Positions 1 to 6,194 of a stretch of DNA of 22,666 bases are shown in pieces. Origin of the DNA: JAIXWP01 sp049318685. Its GTDB lineage: Bacteria > Bacteroidota > Bacteroidia > Flavobacteriales_D > Sanyastnellaceae. A program made the translations under genes and the position numbers. The DNA lies in assembly GCA_049318685.1 (NCBI GenBank), contig JBMOFW010000020.1, positions 1 through 22,666 of the forward strand, written 5' to 3'. Numbering within the stretch: position 1 is the first letter of the stretch; each line of letters opens with the position of its first letter. The notes under the pieces are model-generated. The model worked only from the letters and a program-made list of their open reading frames with translations, was not told where the DNA came from and did no database searches.

Positions 1-2638
1 CCACATTGGTCGAATCCTTTACGCCTTTGTATGTATAGATGATTTTATAGGTTCCAGGAGCCAACAGAGCCCCATCGCCAATCTCAGCATCCGGCTCGCG
101 CTCTTTTCGGCGAGGCCAAAAGAAACCATCTTGTGACGGTGTCCAATACATCACATTGAGTGCTGAGTCGGGTTCATGCGAGAATCGTCGAAGTGTATCC
201 CCCTGATTATTCAATAAAAATATCTTCACCTTTTCTTTCTTCTTATCGTTCTCGTTCTTTTTCTCGTTCTTATTCCCGTTCTCTTTTTCTTCATTGATAA
301 AAAAGGTGAGCTGCGTGCCGCTTGGTTTGTTGTCGCCGGAGAAATAGGTATCTGCGGGGAAACGCTGCCCGCGCGGACGTGTCATGTTCGCATAATAAGA
401 AGGTGTCGCATTGACCGCAACAAGTTTTTTCTCAAATAATTTTTGCCCTTGAATTGCCGCTTCACGCAGGGGAACGATATTGTCTAGAATAAAAATTGCT
501 CGTCCAAAAGTGCCAATTATCAAGTCATTTTCGCGAGGGTGAATTTTCAAATCTTGCGTTGCGACGGCTGGATAATCATGTGTCCATCGCTCCCAATTTT
601 TTCCATAATCAAATGAGACATATAATCCATGCTCCGTTCCCAAAAAGAGCAATTGTGGTGCAATGGGATCTTGTGCAATACTGAGGCAATGTCCATTCAC
701 CGTTTTTTCATTTACCAAATTCTTCCACGATTTTCCTCCGTCAGAGGTATGAAAGAGATAGGGTCTCCAATCATTATTTCGATAATTGTTGGCAATCACA
801 AACGCTTCATTTTGATTTTTTGCACCAGGTAAAACAAATGGAATCCATGCATCCTTGGGAAGTCCATCAATTCTCGAAGACAAATTCTTCCAACTGGCAC
901 CATGATCAGTGGTGAGTTGAACCTGACCATCATCCGTACCTACCCAAATCATATTGTTGTCCAAGGGAGACGAAGCAATGGCTAGAATGGTGCAATAGGT
1001 TTCCGCACTTGTCGCATCGGTGGTCAAACCACCGCTAAGATGGCCTTTTTGACGCTCCTTGTTGTTTGAAGTGAGATCGGGTGATAAAATCGCCCAATTG
1101 CGTCCTTGGTCTGACGAATAATGTAAAAATTGCGATCCGAAATAGACTCCCTTTTCATTTACGTGCAGCGCTGAATTCCAATTAAAACGAAGCTTCGTGG
1201 AATCGGAAGCAATAGGCTTCACAAACAAACTTTCACCTGTTTTAGAATCAACATAGGCCATTTCACCGCCTTGCGACATGGCATACACAAAATCAGGCGC
1301 AGCCGGATTGACAGCCATATCGAAACCATCGCCAAACATGACTTCTAGCCAATCGGCATCGATAATACCGCCCTCATGCCACACATAACCAGGTCCTTTC
1401 CACGAGCCATTATCTTGCAACCCACCATAAACATTGTATGGGATGGCCATATCAAAGTTGACATGATAAAATTGCCCTAAGGGTAAATTGCCAGCGAATG
1501 TCCAATTGCGACCACCATCATGTGAGATATTCAATCCGCCATCATTTCCTTCTATCATGAAAAAGGGATCACGTTTGCTCCACCAAAACGCGTGATGATC
1601 AGGATGCACTCCCCAATAAGGCAAGGTCGTCGTCCATGTTTTTCCACCATCAATGCTTTCTGTAACTGTACTATGAAGATAGATTAAGTGATTGGCATTG
1701 GATGGATCTACATAGAATTCGGAGTAATAAAAAGGGCGATCGTCAACTCCATCGTGTGTCACCAATCGCCATGTAAATCCTCCATCAGTCGATTTATACA
1801 ATCCGGTTTTTTGGGATTCAATCATGGCATAAACAATATTGGGATCGCTTGGTGCAATGGCTAGTCCAATACGACCTAAATTACCCTCGGGCAAACCATC
1901 TTTTTCAGTGAGTTGTTTCCATGATTTACCTCCGTCTGTCGTGATATGCAGTCCGCTGCCCTTACCTCCACTATTGAAGAACCAAGGATGACGACCATAC
2001 TGCCACATAGCAGCAAGGAGTTTGTTCGGATTTCGAGGATCCATCACCAAATCAGCACAGCCCACGGTATCATTGATGAATAGAACTTTCGACCATGTTT
2101 CGCCACCATCGTTCGTTTTAAATACTCCACGATCCGGATTCGGACCCCATGCAGAACCGCTTGCTCCAGCATAAACCACATTCTCATTGCGCGGATCGAT
2201 GACAATACGATGTATGGTGCGTGTAAGCTCTAGACCTTTTTTCTTCCAGGTCTTTCCCCCGTCAGGCGACATATAGATTCCTTTTCCACTGGTTTGCGAA
2301 TTTCGTGGATTGCCTTCACCAGTTCCGACCCAGATGACATCCGGATTGGAAGGAGCGATCTTCAACGCACCTATCCCTAAAACATCCTGCTCATCAAAAA
2401 TCGGCGACCACGTAAATCCTGAACTCGTGCTTTTCCATACACCGCCGCTTGCCGTTCCGGCGTAAATGGTGCCATTGTTTTGATCTACCGCATCAATTGC
2501 AGTAACGCGGCCACTGGTGGTAGCTGGTCCAATGGAGCGCATATTCATATTCTCAAAATGCTTTAGAGGAATTGTCTGAGCCATCGCCCAACCCGAAATC
2601 AAAACGCAAATCGAAAAGAGTAAAAATTTCTTCATCAT
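1..2638 (-). CDS. Secreted Asp-box (BNR/VPS10-sortilin-like) beta-propeller protein, C-terminus missing
   Basis: About 879 codons are visible; the gene runs off the left edge, so the stop and any C-terminal sorting domain are not seen. It starts MMKKFLLFSICVLISG and has a signal peptide ending near WAMAQ; ATG at 2635 is an equally good start. The body carries about eleven Asp-box motifs of the form S/D-x-G-x-T/S-W (such as DGGKTW, DGGETW, DGGRNW and DYGKNW), each on a blade of a beta-propeller. This is typical of the WD40/YVTN/BNR-like 'sortilin, glycosyl hydrolase-like' proteins common in Bacteroidota, usually about 1000 residues or more. The C-terminal part seen (GTQLTFFIN ... VKIFLLNNQGDTLRRF) looks like a beta-sandwich and is split by a Lys/Glu/Asn-rich insert (231-292). 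The family is exported, but its substrate is generally unknown and no catalytic residues can be assigned. Annotating it as a glycosidase would be unsafe. The family call is firm. Confidence 0.9.
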   Translation of the reverse strand, partial: MMKKFLLFSICVLISGWAMAQTIPLKHFENMNMRSIGPATTSGRVTAIDAVDQNNGTIYAGTASGGVWKSTSSGFTWSPIFDEQDVLGIGALKIAPSNPDVIWVGTGEGNPRNSQTSGKGIYMSPDGGKTWKKKGLELTRTIHRIVIDPRNENVVYAGASGSAWGPNPDRGVFKTNDGGETWSKVLFINDTVGCADLVMDPRNPNKLLAAMWQYGRHPWFFNSGGKGSGLHITTDGGKSWKQLTEKDGLPEGNLGRIGLAIAPSDPNIVYAMIESQKTGLYKSTDGGFTWRLVTHDGVDDRPFYYSEFYVDPSNANHLIYLHSTVTESIDGGKTWTTTLPYWGVHPDHHAFWWSKRDPFFMIEGNDGGLNISHDGGRNWTFAGNLPLGQFYHVNFDMAIPYNVYGGLQDNGSWKGPGYVWHEGGIIDADWLEVMFGDGFDMAVNPAAPDFVYAMSQGGEMAYVDSKTGESLFVKPIASDSTKLRFNWNSALHVNEKGVYFGSQFLHYSSDQGRNWAILSPDLTSNNKERQKGHLSGGLTTDATSAETYCTILAIASSPLDNNMIWVGTDDGQVQLTTDHGASWKNLSSRIDGLPKDAWIPFVLPGAKNQNEAFVIANNYRNNDWRPYLFHTSDGGKSWKNLVNEKTVNGHCLSIAQDPIAPQLLFLGTEHGLYVSFDYGKNWERWTHDYPAVATQDLKIHPRENDLIIGTFGRAIFILDNIVPLREAAIQGQKLFEKKLVAVNATPSYYANMTRPRGQRFPADTYFSGDNKPSGTQLTFFINEEKENGNKNEKKNENDKKKEKVKIFLLNNQGDTLRRFSHEPDSALNVMYWTPSQDGFFWPRRKEREPDAEIGDGALLAPGTYKIIYTYKGVKDSTNV
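249..284 (-). repeat. Imperfect 12-bp tandem repeat coding for a K/E/N-rich insert
   Basis: Three adjacent 12-base units on the plus strand (TTCTCGTTCTTT, TTCTCGTTCTTA, TTCCCGTTCTCT) differ at one to three positions. They lie in frame inside the large propeller gene and encode, on the minus strand, the tetrads ENGN, KNEK and KNEN. Similar pyrimidine-rich sequence continues to 231 and 292. Because the unit length is a multiple of three, gain or loss of a unit would keep the frame. Confidence 0.75.
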
Positions 2639-2674
2639 GTAATTCTTGGTCAAGTTTGAACTTAAAGGTTGATA

Positions 2675-2707
2675 CGAAAATCGTGAATTCTGGGGATTGC
2701 ATCGAAA
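2675..2707 (-). promoter_or_regulatory. Possible promoter of the propeller gene
   Basis: On the minus strand TTTC (2707-2704) is followed after 21 bases by GATTTTCG (2682-2675). This is close to the Bacteroidota consensus TTTG - about 20 - TAnnTTTG. It would place the transcript start some 30 bases before the ATG at 2638. The match is imperfect in both boxes. Confidence 0.35.
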
Positions 2708-2770
2708 TCTCTTTGATTTGCGGTAAAATCTCGTTTTAATTGGTTTTCTTTGTAGCCCCTTAACAAGAGC

Positions 2771-3319
2771 ATGGCATCGACCGATCTATCCCGATTCAAT
2801 AATAGCTGGTATCGACCCGGCAATGCTTTCAAGCGTTTGTTTTGGTATTTTACCTCTGTCGTATTCTTAGAGAGTGCCTTTCCCCTGAATTCTTTCAAAA
2901 AATTTTTGCTTCGCTTATTTGGTGCGCAGATTGGGTCGGGAGTTGTGATCAAGCCGCGCGTGCGTATTAAATATCCATGGAAGCTCCGCGTTGGTAATGA
3001 TACATGGATCGGTGAAGATGTGTGGATAGACAATCTCGATGAAGTACACATAGGAAGCAATTGCTGCTTATCACAAGGCAGTTTTTTACTTTGTGGCAAC
3101 CATGACTATAAAAAAAGCACGTTCGATTTGATCACGAAGCCCATTACTTTAGAAGATGGCGCTTGGGTTGGGGCAAAGAGCGTGGTATGTCCAGGTGTCA
3201 TCTTAAAAAGTCATGCCGTGTTATCGGTCGGAAGTGTTGCCACGCACACCCTGGAAGCGTATTCAATTTATCAAGGCAATCCGGCGGTGCTGGTGCGAAA
3301 GCGGGAGATTTCATCATGA
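2771..3319 (+). CDS. WcaF-family acetyltransferase (left-handed beta-helix)
   Basis: This 182-residue protein is of the putative colanic-acid acetyltransferase WcaF type, which moves an acetyl group from acetyl-CoA to a sugar of an exported polysaccharide. The N-terminus (DLSRFNNSWYRPG, residues 5-17) is the family signature. A hydrophobic stretch around 22-38 probably touches the membrane. Hexapeptide repeats run from about residue 53 to 155, including IGSGVVIKP and WIGEDVWID. GNHDY at 109-113 holds the likely catalytic His111, and YQGNPA at 167-172 is the usual C-terminal acetyl-CoA-binding element. The length is typical. The start is fixed by an in-frame TAG at 2753 and only one ATG after it. 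The stop overlaps the next gene's ATG (ATGA), so the two are translated together. I see no convincing promoter in 2639-2770. The exact acceptor sugar is unknown. Confidence 0.9.
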   Translation: MASTDLSRFNNSWYRPGNAFKRLFWYFTSVVFLESAFPLNSFKKFLLRLFGAQIGSGVVIKPRVRIKYPWKLRVGNDTWIGEDVWIDNLDEVHIGSNCCLSQGSFLLCGNHDYKKSTFDLITKPITLEDGAWVGAKSVVCPGVILKSHAVLSVGSVATHTLEAYSIYQGNPAVLVRKREISS

Positions 3320-4065
3320 AAGTAAGCATCATAACCATTGCCTATAACAGTGGCGCTACCATAGAAGACACAATAAAAAGTGTTGTTGCGCAAGATTATC
3401 CAAACATTGAATACATCATTATTGATGGTGCTTCAAAAGACAATACACTGGAGATAGTGGAGAGATATCGTGATCGCATTGCTGTTGTTGTTTCAGAAAA
3501 AGACAAAGGCATTTATGATGCGATGAACAAAGGAGTTGAACATGCCACTGGAGACATCATAGGCATTCTCAATTCAGACGATCATTATTACGATCATACC
3601 GTCATTTCGGAAGTTGTACATAAGTTTAAAACAGAGCATTGTGATGGTTTGTATGCTGATTTAATTTATGTAGATCGGGATAATCCTGAAAAGGTAATAC
3701 GGTATTGGAAAAGTGGAAACTACACGCCAGGAAAATTTTTGCTCGGATGGATGCCTCCGCATCCCACATTTTTTGTGAAGCGCGAGATCTATGAAAAATA
3801 TGGCTTGTATTCCACCGACTTGCGCTCTGCTGCGGACTATGAGTTCATGCTTCGAGTGATTCATCGGCATAAGATCACCTTGTCATATATGCCCCGCATT
3901 CTGACTCGAATGCGTGTTGGTGGAATGAGTAATGTATCCTTAAAAAACCGATGGCGCGCCAACATGGAAGATCGAAGAGCATGGCGGATGAATGGAATCA
4001 AACCGCGATGGTATACTCTTTCTTTAAAACCAATCAGTAAAATTATTCAGTTTTTGAATAAATAA
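3316..4065 (+). CDS. Family 2 glycosyltransferase
   Basis: This 249-residue GT-A fold glycosyltransferase begins KVSIITIAYNSG, the standard GT2 first strand. DGASKDNT (37-44) binds the nucleotide. EKDKGIYDAMNKG (61-73) and NSDD (86-89, the DXD-type metal site) follow. AADYEFMLR (172-180) carries the likely catalytic base. The family transfers a sugar from a nucleotide-sugar to a growing glycan at the cytoplasmic face; there is no membrane helix, so the protein is soluble or peripheral. The chosen ATG overlaps the acetyltransferase stop by four bases. A longer reading frame upstream (from 3163) only reads through the acetyltransferase gene and has no family similarity before this ATG. The pair suggests one step of capsule, exopolysaccharide or O-antigen assembly. 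Donor and acceptor cannot be told from the sequence. Confidence 0.93.
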   Translation: MKVSIITIAYNSGATIEDTIKSVVAQDYPNIEYIIIDGASKDNTLEIVERYRDRIAVVVSEKDKGIYDAMNKGVEHATGDIIGILNSDDHYYDHTVISEVVHKFKTEHCDGLYADLIYVDRDNPEKVIRYWKSGNYTPGKFLLGWMPPHPTFFVKREIYEKYGLYSTDLRSAADYEFMLRVIHRHKITLSYMPRILTRMRVGGMSNVSLKNRWRANMEDRRAWRMNGIKPRWYTLSLKPISKIIQFLNK

Positions 4066-4090
4066 AAAAACCCGCAAATGCGGGTTTTTC
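4065..4090. terminator. Bidirectional Rho-independent terminator
   Basis: CCCGC (4071-4075), loop AAAT, GCGGG (4080-4084), flanked by an A-run on the left and TTTTT (4085-4089) on the right. It lies between the convergent glycosyltransferase and outer-membrane barrel genes, so it can end transcripts from both sides. Confidence 0.9.
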
Positions 4091-4107
4091 TTTGGGTATT
4101 CTTGGTA

Positions 4108-5073
4108 TTAGAATTTCGCTTTTGATCGACGTACACCAGCTCGTGTTTTAAGATAGCTATACTTCGATTTGTAGAAGTTAGAACGACCACGAATCAACTT
4201 ACCCACTGTAAATTGAGCGGTCAAATAACTGTCGTTGTTGGTAGGATCTCCGCGCTTTGAGCGTTGGCTTTCCGTCCAATATCTAAAGTCATTTAAAGAC
4301 ATATCCCCTTCTGCACCATTGCTCGCATTGATTTCATCGATGAGGCTTTGATATGTTTGGCTATAAAATTCTGTAGCCAATGGATCAGTAGAATTGGGTT
4401 GATTGAAAACAGTAGAAATATCATCCAAATAGTCTGTGAAAGTCGTTCTCCACGACAACTCCCATCCCACGCGCCATTGCTTGTTGAATGTAAAGTACAT
4501 GCCAAGTCCTGCCGGAATAGCCAATCCAAAATTCGAATACGGTTTTTCTTGACCTTCAGTCATCCATGGTGCCAAGTCAAACCAAAATCCATCATATTGT
4601 ATTTCGCCATCTTTAAAAATTTGTCCTTGAGGATTGTGATAAAAACCGGCTACACCACCAAATAAATACAATTTAAAATCAGGATTGTAAAAACCCTTGT
4701 TTCCTACGTCATTGTCGTACCAAACGGTAATTTCAGCGCGAGCTCCAAGTTCAATGATGTTATTGCGGAAGTTCATGTTTCGCGCGCGACGAGCAAAATT
4801 GGTAGTGAGACGATCAGCATCTGTAATACGAATGAAATCTGCATTCATTGCAACAGCCAAACGTTTCGAAAACTTGTATCGACCATAAGCGCCGGCAGCG
4901 TAACGTGTAGACAATAAATGCATGTCCCACACAAAATCGCGGCGAGTAAGTTCTTTTCCTCCAATATCTCCAAGATAGTTGGCAGCACCGATTTTGATTC
5001 CATAATCCCAATTGTATTGGGCAGAGGCACCAATGGAGGTCAATAAAACAATAAGTAATAGCAGTTTCTTCAT
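4108..5073 (-). CDS. PorG-like (DUF6089-type) outer-membrane beta-barrel protein
   Basis: This 321-residue protein has a clear signal peptide (MKKLLLLIVLLTSIGASAQ). The first strand region GIKIGAANYLGDIGG (25-39) is typical of the DUF6089/PorG family. Alternating amphipathic strands follow and the last residue is Phe, as in many outer-membrane barrels. PorG is a component of the type IX secretion machinery in Porphyromonas gingivalis, but DUF6089 also includes paralogues outside it. This copy is longer than PorG (about 230 residues), with an insert near 230-290 rich in Asn, Ser and Asp. No other T9SS machinery gene is next to it, so its role in secretion is inference. An AGGAG sequence (5086-5082) lies 8 bases before the ATG, and a good promoter precedes it. 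A T9SS cargo protein is encoded nearby (6195-8321). Confidence 0.7.
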   Translation of the reverse strand: MKKLLLLIVLLTSIGASAQYNWDYGIKIGAANYLGDIGGKELTRRDFVWDMHLLSTRYAAGAYGRYKFSKRLAVAMNADFIRITDADRLTTNFARRARNMNFRNNIIELGARAEITVWYDNDVGNKGFYNPDFKLYLFGGVAGFYHNPQGQIFKDGEIQYDGFWFDLAPWMTEGQEKPYSNFGLAIPAGLGMYFTFNKQWRVGWELSWRTTFTDYLDDISTVFNQPNSTDPLATEFYSQTYQSLIDEINASNGAEGDMSLNDFRYWTESQRSKRGDPTNNDSYLTAQFTVGKLIRGRSNFYKSKYSYLKTRAGVRRSKAKF

Positions 5074-5109
5074 TTGTCTATCTCCTGATTAAGGTTGTAG
5101 ATCAGTCGG

Positions 5110-5141
5110 CTAAGATAGTTTTATGACACGGTATATCCAAA
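5110..5141 (-). promoter_or_regulatory. Bacteroidota-type promoter of the PorG-like gene
   Basis: TTTG (5141-5138 on the minus strand), a 20-base spacer, then TATCTTAG (5117-5110), which matches TAnnTTTG at all but one position. The transcript would start about 30 bases before the ATG at 5073. Confidence 0.7.
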
Positions 5142-5146
5142 TCTAA

Positions 5147-5178
5147 TTGGTTAACATACCGATTCGGTGTTAATATTG
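5147..5178 (+). promoter_or_regulatory. Promoter of the FMN oxidoreductase gene
   Basis: TTGG (5147-5150), a 20-base spacer, then TAATATTG (5171-5178), one mismatch from TAnnTTTG. It lies back to back with the promoter of the PorG-like gene, with 5 bases between their -33 boxes. The ATG is at 5198. Confidence 0.6.
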
Positions 5179-5197
5179 GATCCAAGAATATCATCTT

Positions 5198-6145
5198 ATG
5201 GACAACAAAGTTTGCAACTTATTATCAATAAAATACCCCATAATACAGGCCGGAATGATTTGGTGTAGTGGCTGGGAACTCGCCTCTGCAGTCAGCAACG
5301 CAGGGGGACTAGGCATTCTCGGCGCCGGATCGATGTATCCGGATGTATTGAAGGATCAAATCAAAAAGACCAAACTGGCCTCAACACAGCCTTTCGGAGT
5401 GAATTTGCCCTTGCTTTATCCCTCTATTGATGAGCACATTCAAACCATCATCGAAGAAAAGGTACCGGTTGTAATCACTTCAGCGGGAAATCCAAAAACA
5501 TGGACCGAAACACTTAAGAAAGAGGGAATTAAAGTCATTCACGTTGTTTCATCCAGCAAATTCGCGTTGAAATCTCAAGAAGCTGGAGTTGACGCTATTG
5601 TAGCTGAAGGATTTGAAGCTGGCGGGCATAATGGACGAGAAGAGACGACTACATTTTGCTTGATTCCGGCTGTACGTGAGGCGATCGACATACCTCTGAT
5701 TGCTGCAGGAGGCATTGGATGCGGGCGTACGATGCTGGCCGCAATGGTGCTGGGGGCAGATGGAGTGCAGATTGGCTCCCGCTTCGTCACTACACCCGAA
5801 TCCAGCGCGCATCAATTATTTAAAGAAAAAATAATCCAGTCCGGCGAAGGAGACACCCTACTCACCTTAAAAGAACTCACTCCTGTTCGCCTACTCAAGA
5901 ATGAATTTTTCGACGAACTCATGGCCGCCTATGACCGCGACGCAACAAAAGAAGAGTTGAACACTCTTCTTGGCCGCGGAAGAGCAAAAAAAGGCATGTT
6001 CGAAGGCGATTTAGATCAAGGCGAATTAGAAATAGGTCAAATTTCCGCACGAATCAAGGCAATAAAACCTGCAGCCGCAGTTGTAGACGAGATAATTACG
6101 GAGTACAACCAACTTATCAGCGGAAAAGCATATGCAACCTTTTGA
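5198..6145 (+). CDS. FMN-dependent nitronate monooxygenase / FabK-like oxidoreductase
   Basis: This 315-residue TIM-barrel flavoprotein belongs to the NMO/2-nitropropane dioxygenase family. Visible hallmarks are YPIIQAGM (13-20), SNAGGLGILGAG (33-44), FGVNL (66-70), the active-site motif EAGGHNG (140-146) with His144, and the FMN phosphate-binding loops AAGGIG (169-174) and GVQIGSRF (189-196). Members either oxidise alkyl nitronates to carbonyls and nitrite, or, as in FabK, reduce enoyl-ACP with NAD(P)H in fatty-acid synthesis. The SNAGGLGI and EAGGH context is shared by both, and sequence alone does not separate them. The length fits either. It is cytoplasmic, with no signal peptide. It stands alone under its own promoter; the following gene has a separate promoter-like box, so it is probably a single-gene unit. 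Confidence 0.9.
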   Translation: MDNKVCNLLSIKYPIIQAGMIWCSGWELASAVSNAGGLGILGAGSMYPDVLKDQIKKTKLASTQPFGVNLPLLYPSIDEHIQTIIEEKVPVVITSAGNPKTWTETLKKEGIKVIHVVSSSKFALKSQEAGVDAIVAEGFEAGGHNGREETTTFCLIPAVREAIDIPLIAAGGIGCGRTMLAAMVLGADGVQIGSRFVTTPESSAHQLFKEKIIQSGEGDTLLTLKELTPVRLLKNEFFDELMAAYDRDATKEELNTLLGRGRAKKGMFEGDLDQGELEIGQISARIKAIKPAAAVVDEIITEYNQLISGKAYATF

Positions 6146-6179
6146 ATCCGGAAAGCGTGTATAATAAACACTCCTAGCG

Positions 6180-6187
6180 TATTTTTG
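6180..6187 (+). promoter_or_regulatory. -7 box before the T9SS cargo gene
   Basis: TATTTTTG is a perfect TAnnTTTG match. A weak -33 element (GTGT or similar) would lie about 19 bases upstream. Only 7 bases separate the box from the TTG start at 6195, so the message would have almost no leader. Confidence 0.45.
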
Positions 6188-6194
6188 CCCCCAA

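Noticed and set aside
231..292. The pyrimidine-rich repeat as a CRISPR or regulatory repeat array
   Set aside because: It is in frame inside a gene, has no spacers, and codes for a low-complexity protein loop.
2662..3099. A 145-codon open frame on the minus strand opposite the acetyltransferase gene
   Set aside because: It is antisense to a clear WcaF-family gene, has no family pattern, and its composition follows from the codons of the real gene.
3163..3315. Upstream extension of the glycosyltransferase frame by 51 codons
   Set aside because: These codons are the acetyltransferase gene in another frame; the family begins at the ATG at 3316, which makes the ATGA overlap.
4108..5073. Firm naming of the barrel gene as porG
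   Set aside because: The family resemblance is good, but DUF6089 has several paralogues per genome and no other T9SS machinery gene is adjacent.
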